64,000 nt of DNA from NCBI GenBank assembly GCA_018343915.1, contig JABRWF010000005.1:1151001-1215000 (forward strand), in the 5' to 3' direction. Positions 1-10,891 of the stretch are shown here, one piece after another. Position 1 is the first letter of the stretch. Each line of letters begins with the position of its first letter. The notes beneath the pieces are model-generated. The model made no database searches. It saw nothing but the letters and a program-made list of their open reading frames with translations, and was not told where the DNA came from. The translations under genes and the position numbers were made by a program. The stretch is from Agroathelia rolfsii (taxonomy: Eukaryota; Basidiomycota; Agaricomycetes; Amylocorticiales; Amylocorticiaceae).

Positions 1-215
1 CATAGCATAGTTCCAAGCACCAAAACTAGAACAGTTTCTAGCAGCAATGCAACGAGAACCCTTCTTAGCTCGACATACCGCCTGAGGCGTGAGATAGACA
101 GTCTGCCATCGACAGGCAAGTCGTAATCTTCATCCTCATCCTTGTTTCTCAAGTCTGGGATGTCAGAATAGCCATTTAAAACAAATGGTATGTAATCCTG
201 TTCGGACGACGGCAT
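1..215 (-). CDS. partial membrane-anchored protein, candidate DUF3328/UstYa-like oxidase (N-terminus only)
   Basis: An open frame begins with ATG at 215 and runs without a stop off the left edge of the window, giving 71 residues. It starts MPSSEQDYIPF, continues with a short acidic stretch (NKDEDEDYD, about residues 27-35), a basic stretch (RLRRYVELRR, about 44-53) and then one hydrophobic segment (about 53-71, VLVALLLETVLVLVLGT). This is a type II single-span layout. Known of the family: DUF3328/UstYa proteins have a roughly 40-60-residue charged head, one membrane anchor and a lumenal domain with HxxHC motifs. Those motifs would lie outside the window, so the assignment is inference from the N-terminus and from position: it is divergent from a repeat-peptide precursor starting at 1106. 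Other single-pass proteins are possible. Confidence 0.45.
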   Translation of the reverse strand, partial: MPSSEQDYIPFVLNGYSDIPDLRNKDEDEDYDLPVDGRLSISRLRRYVELRRVLVALLLETVLVLVLGTML

Positions 216-1105
216 GATGGAAAAGACGAAAGTTCATTAGGACCTCGGAGTGGTGGCTGATACGTCGAACCCAGAGAAACATAGCACCGTTACCAGCATT
301 ATTATCCAATGTTGCGGCATTAGATCGATCATAATCTCCCCTCCGACCACTCGCTGAGCTCAACTGACCGATCATGAATTCGTGATGTTACAATTATGAC
401 CTGGTATCTGAGCCGCTATGTACACCAAGCACGATGGCGCAAATATTGCTTCGGTTCTGGTACCTGAATCCGTAGTTTCCTTTTGGACAAATCAATTACC
501 CCACCGTATTGACCATCGCACCTCAGATGTTTGGGATGTCAATGCAAATTATGATTTAGCTCAGTGAACGTAGGCTCGACTTTCAAGTTAGTGGGTTATA
601 CTAACGATACAGATAAATATCCAACCCATTCAAGTTCATATACACTGCTCAGTATGCTCACAGATAACCGAACTGTTATCAGCAAGAATTTTTGGAAAAC
701 GCACACATGGTGAATGATAGCATTCTGCGAATGTTCATTTACCTGGAGTGAAAGTATCTCAGTTCCGCCCCCGGCTTCACAGGCATTCCCGTACAAAAGC
801 CATACAATCAGACAGTTGCTCCAGTTTACTGATCGGTCTTTGTAATTACGCTTCATTTACTGATCTCAATCACAATGTGAATATCAATATAGGTGCTGCA
901 ACAAAGTAAAGACAGTCTTCTTCAAGGGCCTATAATGCACGAGGTCATCGTCGCTAGTGATGGTGTCAGGGAACCCAGCCCCAAGGTCTATGCCAGAAAG
1001 CGTCCGCTGATTTTTAGTTAGGATACGTTGTGGCGAAATGGCATAAATTTGAACGGAATAACAAACCTATGCCTTGGTCTCACCTGTGAACTTTATTCTC
1101 CAGAC
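216..1105. other. divergent intergenic region
   Basis: An 890-bp stretch lies between the start codons of two outward-facing genes, so it should contain both promoters. I see no convincing coding region; the short open frames at 163-375 and 596-856 have no family features. No clear TATA box or operator could be assigned. Confidence 0.5.
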
Positions 1106-1287
1106 ATGCACCTCAATATCATTTCCGCTTTTGCGGTGATCCTTAGCCTTACGGGGAGTCTTGCTGCTCCTGCTAATAAGGTTGGTCTAAGACACCTGCT
1201 TCTCTGTTTGTGTCCTCAAACTAACGCCTTTAAAACGCAAGGTAGTGTTGTCTACATACGACAGCATGAATATCTAACAGTCCACAG

Positions 1288-2338
1288 ATTGACCGCAGTA
1301 TATATGACGGGACTAGGGTAGACGCAGAATATCTGCTGTAGTATGTCCATGGCTTTATCGCAATCATTCTATCCAGGCTGATGTCTCTTGCTATGTCATA
1401 GTGACAAAAGGCACGAACTTGTTCAAGGTACAGTCACTGCACAAAAAAAATGTCCGATTAAGGTGGTTTCACGGCTACATCTCCTTCCTCACAACACTTT
1501 CAACCCAAACAAAGTATACCATGTCATAGTAGACCCCTAATAACCCCATGTACATATGCAAAATATTTTCTTACATCAAATAAACAATGTGTGAGCAAGT
1601 ACACAAACACCCCCATTAAGACCTATCTCTATGATTATCTACTCTGGGAGAAAATGAGTTACATCCTCAAAAACTATATGAAGTGCAGATTATTTTCCGA
1701 TTTTTTCTTGTATGAAAAGAATATGTAGTTGTTGAGATATAAACCAGGTGAACTAGGGCAAAACTGTCTAACTCCGTGCTAAAAGCACAATATACTTCCG
1801 TAAAGTTAACAAAATCTCTAACCACCTTACTTTTGATAGCTCAATTCCTCGACAGTCACATAGTCTTTTCATACAAGAAAAAACTGGAAAATAATCTGCA
1901 TTTCATCTAGTTTTTGAGGATGTAACTCATTTTCTCCCAGAGTAGATAATCATAGAGATAGGTCTTAATGGGGGTGTTTGTGTACTTGCTCACACATTGT
2001 TTATTTGATGTAAGAAAATATTTTGCATATGTACATGGGGTTATTAGGGGTCTACTATGACATGGTATACTTTGTTTGGGTTGAAAGTGTTTTGAGGAAG
2101 GAGATGTAGCTATGAAACCACCTCAATCGGACATTTTTTTTGTGCAGTGACTATAGCATATACAATGGTTCCAGGGTGGATGCAGAGTATCTATTATAGT
2201 ATATCCAGAGTTTGGAGTAACTACTTTGCTAACCTAGATACATGACTTAACAAATTTATCTTGGTTTAGCGATAAAAGGGATAGTGTTGAACATAGTATA
2301 TATGATGAGACCAGAGTAGATGTTGAATATCTTCTGTA
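1288..2338 (+). repeat. three tandem exon repeats with intron at the same codon
   Basis: Three units at 1288-1340, 1402-1430 plus 2156-2198, and 2270-2338 share a 42-nt segment that aligns without gaps (1299-1340, 2157-2198, 2297-2338). The donors that follow are GTATGTCC, GTATATCC and GTACGTTCC. The three introns are 61, 71 and 68 nt. Similarity extends past the donor, so the exon plus its intron was duplicated as one block. Confidence 0.75.
1431..2153. mobile_element. foldback MITE with long terminal inverted repeats, Tc1/mariner-like
   Basis: A 723-bp non-coding element. The left arm (1431-1726) and right arm (about 1858-2153) are near-perfect inverted copies of about 296 bp, separated by about 131 bp of unrelated sequence. 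Ends read CAGTCACTGCACA... and, in reverse complement, TAGTCACTGCACA.... It is flanked by TA at 1429-1430 and 2154-2155, as expected for TA-targeting Tc1/mariner-type elements. No transposase is encoded, so it is non-autonomous. It lies inside an exon of the repeat-peptide precursor; removing it with one TA leaves that frame open. Confidence 0.88.
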
Positions 2339-2431
2339 GTACGTTCCGAGGATTATTGCTTGATAGTATTTGGTTTGACTAACAGGTTTTTTTCTTGTCA
2401 CCCTAGCGATAGAAGGAGCGAGACCGTATAA

Positions 2432-3085
2432 TAAGAAAGTCCTTTGCATGCTTGCTGGCTTTTCAAATAGGCAAGGGTACCACTTGGAAAACTATAAGGG
2501 GTTATAGGTTCACATACATACTTTGCTCTAGATACTAGCCAAGTTCTGCATATACAACTACTACAATGACAGCATCTGTATATCAGCAGGAGCCACTGAG
2601 TTGACTATGACATCGCCGTTACGCCATGGGGCCTCGAAAGTAGAAAACTTTGAAAGTTTTAGTTGCATAGTTGCAGGAGTTAAAACTTGATTGAGGCTTG
2701 ATCACGAGAATGAAGACAGCCAGCAGGCCTAATTGGAGGACCGCAATTTATGGATTACGTCACGCATCCGAATTAGGTCCAAGTTGTCAGTTGGAGGACC
2801 AATTTTAGACTATTCTTATAAAGCTGAGAGAAAATTACCAAGTCTGTCGTATGTCTTGCCAAAAAAGGATATCCCTCAGATTCGGCTTTTGGTCGGGTTT
2901 ATCAGGTTCGACTCGGAGTCTCTGACAAAGAATCGTGACAACACTCTTCGACATCGTTGCAATTTGGTCCGCTCGTTTGGCAATTGCAGGCCTGTCAGTC
3001 CAAGTTGTTGCTCGCGTTTGGTCTAAAATGTTCTAAAAGCCTAGAATATTGCTGCAGATCGCGTTATTTATGCTCTGCCATAGCC
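2432..3085. other. intergenic region, no gene seen
   Basis: About 650 bp between the precursor's stop and the first F-box gene. It must hold the terminator of the former and the promoter of the latter. An open frame at 2733-3026 has no recognisable features. Confidence 0.4.
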
Positions 3086-5047
3086 ATGTCAGGCATAACA
3101 CTTCTCCCTATTGAAGTTTGGCAGAATATCACAGCTCTTCTCGATGCAAAGGACATTGGGCATTTATTATGCTGCTCTCGCACCTTGCATGCTATATTTG
3201 TGGGAGAGATGACTCGCAAGCCACTCATTTGGGAGACTCCTCGCACCACAGCCTTCAATCTTCGTTTCTGGGAGACGAACAGAGACCTGACCCAGAATGT
3301 GAAGAGCTTGTCTATATCTATTACGGCGCAAATACCAGCAGATGTAGATGTGCGCCGTTATAGTACTGCGTGCTCATTGATCAATGTGCACGGAAATAGG
3401 GAGGGTATTGGATTTGCAAATAGCAGCCAACATGCCCAGGTCGCTTATTCCCCTTACATAGCGACAGCACCTCTTTACGCAAAAACACTGGGGACTATGC
3501 GGTGGTTCACCAGTTTACAAAGCCTGACATTCAAGGGGATGCGACTCCCCCCCGGCATATCATCTCTCATTCACGCCTTTCCACAGCTTTATGATCTAAG
3601 CATTTCCTCGTGTGCCATGTCAAATTGCACGGCCGGTATTCTCTATGATCCCCCAGACTCGCTCCGAAAGTTAAACCTAACAGATATATATTATCCACCG
3701 GCGGCTACACAGAGGTCGTCATATCGGCGTCCGCTCACGGAGCAGGAGTTTCATCTCATTGCACCCTTGATAACACTGGTCCAAGCTCCAAACCTTCAGA
3801 CCCTCTCGCTTGACCCAGAAACAGCAACAGTATTGACATTATCCTCCTTAACACCTCTCTCGGATACATTGCAAGATCTACAGGTAACGAAGCGTGTTGA
3901 AAATCCACAAAGTAACTGGCCGTTGGGACCAGGCTCCTGGTCATCTTCAATAATCCTACAACTGCTCATGATCTGCCCGTCGATTGAGTCCTTGCGAGTT
4001 CCCTCGGCTTCTTCCGACTCCACGACTGCCGACGTACTGGAGACACTTTGGGATAGTGGTATGGATAACCAAGCCCTCAAACGTTTGTACTCATACACGG
4101 GCCCACTAAAGCTGGCGCTTCTCTTGGTCCGTAAAGGGCGAATCCCGAAGGAACTGCAGGCAACCGAGCCTTCTCGTTCGACCACTTACTTATTGTCAAT
4201 CTCTTGCCGTGGAGGCTATATGAGTTTGATGGGCCATAGTTGGCGAGATGCGTCGTGCCTCGATTTATATTACCTCTTAACGGCTACCCTGTCGAAATAT
4301 CCCGGCGAGATAAAACGCTTTGGAATTTATGGCTCTTGGTCTTGGTCAGGGATCCCTGACTCGCTGCCATCTGTTCTGACCGAGCTTGTTACCTTGGAGG
4401 GGACTTTAGAAGCTGCTGGGAAGATTTTAGAACGATGGCGATTTTTTCGGGAAATATTGGTATCGTGTTTCACGATGCTAGACCAGGTCTGTAATTGGCT
4501 CAGTCGTGATCGTGAAATACTCGCCTGCGTGGAAAGCCTGCGCGTGACGCGAATATCATCTTGGGATTCCCGATTACTAGTTGAGGTCTTGAATATGCCA
4601 TGTCAACTTCACACACTCGAAATCGCCTACGAAGAAGGATTTGCATCCCAGGTATGTACTAGTACTGTTACCCCCAAATAAACTATCTGCTCATCTTAGA
4701 GACAATATTTCCCGTCACAGGACGAACTGTTCACATTTGGACAATCCCTCTTGGAGAGATACCCTTACCTGGCAGATTTGCGTATATACAACAAAAATGA
4801 TAGCTCTATATCATGGCTGGCCCTTCCAGTTGAACCAGTCGTTCTTGACTTCTATGGAGTACCGCTTGCTATAGACTGGTCAGAAATGGATCCTCCGCTG
4901 ACTGCCGAAGAAGAGCTGGAGCAGTTATTGAATGTATGGCATAGGAAATCTGCGAGGCTCAAGGTCGTGCAGATTGCTGCAAAAAGTGTCTGGAGGCTGA
5001 ACGACGATGGCAACGGTACTGGATATTGGATTGAAGAAAGAGACTGA
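3086..5047 (+). CDS. F-box/leucine-rich-repeat-like protein, paralogue 1
   Basis: Two exons, 3086-4651 and 4721-5047, give 630 residues. The start was chosen at MSGITLLPIEVW because this is exactly the F-box beginning. The F-box-like motif (about residues 5-45) reads LLPIEVWQNITALLDAKDIG, then HLLCCSRTL. The rest is irregular, Leu-rich and LRR-like (LQSLTFKGMRLPP, LRKLNLTDIYYPP, LQTLSLDPETA). Basidiomycete F-box proteins of this kind are presumed substrate receptors of SCF ubiquitin ligases; the substrate cannot be inferred. The intron (4652-4720) sits at the same place as in the neighbour at 5662-7337, with which it shares most of its length, so the two are tandem duplicates. Confidence 0.85.
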
Positions 5048-5661
5048 CAGCGCTCCGATTTAAAGCTTTGAGGACAGAAATTAGCAGATATGTACTAGTA
5101 TATGTATATACTGTGATGGATAGTGTATTATATGGTTTATGATCCAATATCTTCAAAAAGATAACTTGTATTTGTCCTGATAAGCCAGTGATATGGTGAC
5201 CATACTGGCCAGAAAGCGGAGTGGTACAGAGTTTCAAATTTCCAGCTCCGATGATTCCTGTGCTTGCTGCACTTCTATACTTACGCCAATTATAGCGGGA
5301 AGATATCGATTACATTATCTAAGACCCTTCTATAGTGCTCATCTCTGGAATTCTAATAGTGTCCAGGCTGCCTCAACTCGACTCTTGGCAATTAAATTAC
5401 TGGAGCTACACATGCTCGTTGGACTTATGAATCCTTGTTATTGACTTATCTGGTTGCTCACGTGAATAAAACAAAAAATAGATCTTCATATGAATCGTCA
5501 GTGTGCACAGCAGCCAGCCTTGCTTCTTACCGCGTTTTTTTTCTGATCCGTCCATCCAACCCTGGGGCTCAATCTGTTGCCTACCGTCGAGAGTGTAAAA
5601 TCATTCTGCAGCCTGGCATATCAGTATAGGCTGCTTCTCTCGTACACAGAGACCAACGAAC
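5048..5661. other. intergenic region between tandem F-box genes
   Basis: About 610 bp with no supported gene. It should contain the 3' UTR of the upstream paralogue and the promoter of the downstream one. Open frames at 5193-5444 and 5435-5629 show no family features. Confidence 0.4.
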
Positions 5662-7337
5662 ATGGTGGATCTTAGGTTACTGCCTATTGACGTTTGGCAT
5701 CATATAGCATTTTACCTTGATGCACGGGATATGGGCCATCTATCATGCTGTTCTCGTACCATGAATATTTTGCTTTCTAGAGTAGTAGTACAAAAGCCAC
5801 TTGTTTGGAAGTCGCCTCGCACCATGGCCTTTAACCTCCATTTCTGGGACAAGCATCCGGAGTTGGTTCGCAGAGTGAAGATCTTGTCCGTATCCGTCAC
5901 TGAACAGGTCTCGCCAGATAGGATACAATACCATAGTGACCCGACGGCGACATCGCGGCTCGTAAACATACATGGACTTGAGCAAGGCACTGGATGTGCC
6001 AATCATGAACAACACGCTCTGGTCACAGCTCCTTCCAGTGTGGCAACCACATCTCTTTTTTCAAAAATGATTAAAATTATGCGATCATTCGTTATGCTGC
6101 GTAGTTTGACGTTGCGCGATATGCGGTTGCCCGCTAACATTTCACTGCTCATCTATACCTTCCCGCATCTTCGTAATCTGGAATTCACCTCCTGCGCCAT
6201 GTCAAATTATCCAGCTGGCCCTCTATATAAAGCCCCAAGGTCGCTCGAGAGACTTAGTCTAATGGATACACGTTATCCGCCGACAGTCACGGACGACGCG
6301 TCGGAGGCTCAAGAGTTGCTCACGAAACGGCAACTTGATTTTGTTGCACCGTTAATATTATTGGCGAAAGCCCCAAACCTTCGAAAACTGTCGCTCGACT
6401 CAGCGATGGCGACGCTCCTGACTATTTTCACCACACTACCTCTCTCAGGTACGTTGCAGGAACTGCAGATCAAAGATCCGAATGACGAGGGTGGTTCCCG
6501 GCCAAGGTCCTGGCCGTTGCAATTTAAGAACTGGTCGCCACCAACGTTACTGCAACTGCTCATGATCTATCCGACAACAAGACATTTTGCCATGTACAGT
6601 TCTTGGACTCTGTCAGAGGAAATGCTCAACTCACATGTGGCTGCTTTGCCTAACCTTGCCACTTTGGAAGGAAGCCCAGAAGGTGTCGGTGATATTTTAA
6701 GGTGCTGGCGGCCCTGGCTTTTTCGGGAAATAATGGTCTCCGGTCCGACTGGAGAACACCAAATGCGCGACTGTATTGGCCAAATTTGTGTGTATCGCCC
6801 AGTAGGCTTGGATAGTCTACGCCTGGTACAGGTGCCATCGTGGGATCAGGAGCTGTTGGTGGAGATATTGAAAGTGCCATCATCTCAACTTCAGAAGCTG
6901 GAAATCGCCTATGATGAAGGATTCCCGTCCGAGGTACGTGTCTTTTTTTTGTGGTGATGCTGCTATTACTGCTACTACTTCGGGCCTATCATCTGCTTAT
7001 TGCCTCCTTGCAGGCCGACCTATGCACGTTGGGACAATCTCTTCTGGAAAAGTTCCCTTGCCTCACCGACCTGCGTATCTACAACAGCAAAGATAGTTCT
7101 ATCCCGTGGCTCATTCCTCCAGCCAAACCTGCTGCTCAGGACGAGAAGGATGGGCATAATAAAGAGAGAATAGATCCTCCGTCGCCGGCGATTAGCAAGG
7201 AAAAGATCGAGCACTTGTTGGGTATGTGGCATAACAAATCGCTAGTGCTGAATACTGTGCAAGTTGCTGCTAATTGTATTTGGAGGCTTATGAATAACGG
7301 TGGTGATAATGGACACTGGATTCAAGAACATATTTAG
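5662..7337 (+). CDS. F-box/leucine-rich-repeat-like protein, paralogue 2
   Basis: Two exons, 5662-6933 and 7014-7337, give 531 residues. The N-terminal F-box (LLPIDVWHHIAFYLDARDMG) and the following segments match the upstream gene closely (KSPRTMAFNLHFWDKHPELV against ETPRTTAFNLRFWETNRDLT). Compared with paralogue 1 it lacks about 90 residues in the middle: the LLMIYP segment runs almost directly into the MYSSW segment, while paralogue 1 has the long DVLETLWDSG...YLLTATLSKYP insert. The frame stays intact, so this is a deletion (or an insertion in paralogue 1) rather than decay. Presumed SCF substrate receptor; substrate unknown. Confidence 0.85.
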
Positions 7338-8957
7338 GGATTGAAGTTTAGGGCTTGAAGTGATTGCGACTAGAGATGTTTGCTATAACAGTGTAATACT
7401 AGGATATAACAAGCTCATTTGATGCAGACATAAATATAGTCATGTTATACTTGTACAAATACCACACGCTAAATAATATCCTCGCTCGGATTGTGCGACT
7501 AGCTCTAATTGCGTCATTGAAGTGCATGACAGACCTTTTTCTCATGATCAGAAGTCGGTTACTGCTCGAAGTTGGTTTTGAGAAGCAACCCTGAGAAAAA
7601 GAAAAAGAAAAATCAAATGACATCATAAAATGCGGCAAACAAGTATCTTTCTGACTGTGCGATAGGCAATCTAGCTGTTGCTTGCCTTTTACGTAGGTCG
7701 TTCTTACTTGTTGGCTGAAGTTAGTCGCAAAGAAGATCGATTATAACGAGGTTTGATCAGTGACGTCAGAAGATCGGCTAAATAGGTAGATATGGGATAT
7801 CAGAATACAAGAACATGTATGTAATATTTTGCCATAATCGATGGTTGTGATGCACGCAACAAGCGCGCGAAAACGGTGATAGCTACACTTTTGATTGCAC
7901 AGCAGATATATTGGCGTTTAAGCCGGTTATATGAACTGTTATGGACTTATCAAACCGAGTATATTCAATATAATGTTGTGTTCATTGACCGAGTCGAGAA
8001 ACTTGAAGGGAAGCAAGCCACGGCGAGTCTATATTAACAACGTTCATTGCCAGTGGATGCAGGAGATGTAAGAGACGGAAGATATATTTTCATCTTGGAC
8101 AAAATGTAATGACAATTTCCCAGAGTGGCTCCATCAATATCATCTTGATATTCCCGAGGTGGGGCTTGGGGATTCTCGGGAATAGACATGGCATTGCTAC
8201 ATCATGGAGCCAGCCATGTCTTTATATATGTGCCAGTGCTGAAATCATAGAGCAATCCGAAACAGTAGCAACGTGTACTGAGTGCAATGAGAACGGTGAG
8301 ACACGGCCGGTTCATAACTCGGGCACAGGAATAGCCTACGACAGATAGTGCTGTCAGGCTGCTAACATTTACACGAGGATGATTGCCACGCGATAAGAGC
8401 AGTAGCAGCACGAGAGAGCAGGCGCTATGAATGCGTGTTAAGGATTAAGAAGCATGGCAAGGGCACGGCGGCTGTCTCAGACACGAGCTATGGCGAGATG
8501 ATGGGCTGATGTAGATCCTTGGAAGGGCAGCCACAGCAGGCTGGCTTGAAGGGCACAGCCAGGGAGCGGTGCGGCGCACGGTGCCAAGTGTTCTCCGAAT
8601 GTATCAAGCCTGATAAAAAGGAGAGGCACCGTTGGATATATGTATCATATTAGGTATCAGAATACGGTCACCGTGCTACAAGAACATCAAATCATCACTA
8701 TCAGGGTAAGCAGGGTCATTAGCATGGCTATCAACTACTGCTGGTGCAAAGCGGCTGACTGGGGCGATCTAGCCATGAACGGGACACTAGTAAGACAGCC
8801 CGTGACAGATTGTGACAGGGCAGCAGTCACACGGTCACGGGCCCCGGGGGCCAATGGCACAGTTCATCATCGTCTCCAGCCTCCTCCTCATCATCCTCCA
8901 CGGCGCTCACTCTGGTGGGCCAGCGACAACCTCAGCCTACAACCACCACCAGCTCCA
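7338..8957. other. intergenic region, no gene seen
   Basis: 1.6 kb between the second F-box gene and the FHA-RING gene. The frame of the FHA-RING gene stays open upstream to 8640 and has in-frame ATGs (for example 8775), so its 5' end may extend into this stretch. Otherwise nothing recognisable on either strand. Confidence 0.35.
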
Positions 8958-10717
8958 ATGGAAGCCGAACACGAATCCCCGCCATTGCGTTCAACGATCC
9001 TCGGCTCTCTCCTCAGAGGCCGCCCACGCGGCACTTCCCAGTCTGTCGCTATCCCAGCAGACGGCGACCATGACTCCCACTCGCCTAGCTCCGCCAACAG
9101 ACGACGACCAGCAGCTGCTGTCGCTGCAACAAATGCTACAGCAGCACCTACTGCAGGCGCCACTCCCCAGTCCGTTCCAACCCTCACCACAGGTATCAGT
9201 GGCATGCTCCGCCGTCGGCGATCCGCAGGGACATTGCAAACAACAACACAGCCGATGGCTCCCCAGATCGTCGCTCGTTTGCCTACCGCCCCCGCTCCAT
9301 CTGCATCGGGCCCCACCCATCGCATCCGTCTCGTGCCCTCTATCACGTCCACACGCTCCTCCCTTCGGTTTGACCCCATCACACGCGACTTGCGCGATGG
9401 CGATATGGCGCTCCGCATCGGCCGCTTTACGGACCGGTCTGGCATGGGCCTTGCGGCCGCAAACGCATCAAATTCAAACAAGCTAGCATTCAAATCCAAG
9501 GTCGTTTCCCGCGCCCACGCTGAGATATGGGTCGAAGATGGCGGCAAGTTTTATATCCGCGATACAAAATCTTCCTCAGGCACCTTCCTCAACCACGTGC
9601 GTCTCTCACCGGCCGGCGCAGAGTCCGCACGCCATCAGCTCAGAGACGGCGATATCCTCCAACTTGGTGTCGATTATCAAGGTGGCACTGAGGATATCTA
9701 CAAGGCCGTAAAAATTCGCGTTGAAATCGGTCGCGAGTGGCAATCCTCCGCGAATGCGTTCAAGTGAGCCTTTTTTTTTTTTTTTTTTTTTTTGGCTACA
9801 TACGTCATAGACTCGTTCTCATCACTACTTTTCTTCACTAATTGTTTAGCACCAATGCCATTAGGCAGCTCAAACAGCTTGCTGTCACAGATAATGAGGG
9901 GCCTACGCCTCTTAAAGCTCCCAGCAAATCTACTGGTCCAAAAACAACTATACCCGATTGCTGCATATGTTCGTCCTTGTATTTCATGCGGTCTTCTCTC
10001 TATCTTTCTGATACATGCATTCGTCGATAATCAGGTCTGTTCGGAGTGACCATCCGGCAGGCGCTCTTTATAGCCCCTTGCTCTCACACATTCCACTACA
10101 AATGCATCCGCCCACTGCTCATCACCCACCATCCCTCATTTAGCTGCCCACTTTGCCGCACATTCTTCGATCTTGACGAGGATGTCGAGGTCGACAATGA
10201 GGCGAGCATAGGTGAGGAGGACGCTCTCGCGCTCAGCGAGGAGGAAGGCGGACGTCAGACCGAAGTCGAGCTCGACACTGGTGCGTCCAGGCTAGCGTCG
10301 GCGATGAACCACAACAGGCGGACGCTTATGCAGCCCGTCATCGACCTGACCGAGCCCGATGAGGAAGATGCGCACGGGCACAATCATACCCATACTGGTC
10401 TGGACGGCGCACTGGAAGAGGAGGTGGATGCGGAGATGGATGAAGAGTTATTGCTGAACGGGGATGACCATCATCATCGCCACCATCACCATGGGCGCCA
10501 CTCACAGCTGATAGCGTCAGAAGAGAATCCACCGCGCCGGTCGAGCTCGACTTCGCCTGACTTTGATGGCGCTGGTGGGTCTGGCTCTGCCGCCATTCGT
10601 GTCAATGGCGGTGGCGTGCCGATAGACTCTGAGGGTGAAGGCAGTGGGGCAGGCCATGATGTGGAGCTTGGTGTAGGCGCAGATGGGATGCTTGGGACCA
10701 CCAAGCGTAAGCGGTGA
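8958..10717 (+). CDS. FHA-RING finger E3 ubiquitin ligase, Dma1/Chf-like
   Basis: Exons 8958-9763, 9850-9968 and 10035-10717 give 535 residues. A low-complexity Pro/Ala/Thr-rich head precedes an FHA domain with its signature residues: ALRIGRFTDRS, SKVVSRAHAEIW, then SSSGTFLNHVRLSP. A RING finger follows: DCCICLFGVTIRQALFIAPC, SHTFHYKCIRPLL, SCPLC, giving a C-x2-C ... C-x-H-x2-H-x2-C ... C-x2-C series. The second intron lies inside the RING, just after its first Cys pair. This domain order is that of S. pombe Dma1 and yeast Dma1/Dma2, which act at the spindle checkpoint and septin ring. The tail is acidic and His-rich (HHHRHHHHGRHS). The start at MEAEHESPP is a choice; an earlier in-frame ATG at 8775 is possible. 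Confidence 0.88.
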
Positions 10718-10869
10718 GGGTGATGGGACGTTCACTGCTATCGTCACGGCGTGTTGTTCTTCATCCGTCACCTTCCCCCTCCCCCCTCCCCTCTTATTGC
10801 CTCTCCAGTGCAATCCTTCTGCCCTTTTGATAGAAATTTCAGACAGTTTCAAGCCTACTCTAAAGCAGA

Positions 10870-10891
10870 CTGGTCTGGTCTGGTCTGGTCT
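10870..10891. repeat. CTGGT pentamer microsatellite
   Basis: Four full copies of CTGGT plus a partial fifth, in the 3' flank of the FHA-RING gene. Confidence 0.9.

Larger units (their letters stand above)
1106..2431 (+). pseudogene. secreted Kex2-type repeat-peptide precursor, interrupted by a MITE
   Basis: Exons: 1106-1180, 1288-1340, 1402-1430 + 2156-2198 (one exon split by the element at 1431-2153), 2270-2338, 2407-2431 (TAA). Exon 1 encodes a 25-residue signal peptide (MHLNIISAFAVILSLTGSLA, then APANK). The rest is three copies of a unit with core SIYDGTRVDAEYLLY. The second and third variants read SIYNGSRVDAEYLLY and SIYDETRVDVEYLLY. Cores are followed by D-K-R, D-K-R and D-R-R, i.e. 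Kex2-type dibasic sites, and the protein ends SETV. All repeat-to-repeat introns fall within the same Tyr codon (TA|T or TA|C). Codon differences between copies are largely third-position, so the peptide looks to have been selected. The first intron's acceptor (1287) is the least certain boundary. With the element present the frame stops soon after 1431. Likely a KEP/RiPP-like precursor; a peptide signal is the alternative. Confidence 0.7.

Noticed and set aside
1181..1287. Alternative small exon starting at 1243 (GTAGTGTTGTC...)
   Set aside because: It reaches TAA after twelve codons, and the resulting unit does not align with the other repeats; the acceptor at 1287 gives I-D-R-S-I-Y, matching V-x-x-S-I-Y of the other units.
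3796..4185. Minus-strand frame inside F-box gene 1
   Set aside because: Antisense shadow; no start context or family feature.
8812..9547. Long overlapping frames on both strands across the FHA gene
   Set aside because: Shadows of a GC-rich low-complexity coding region; only the annotated frame carries the FHA motifs.
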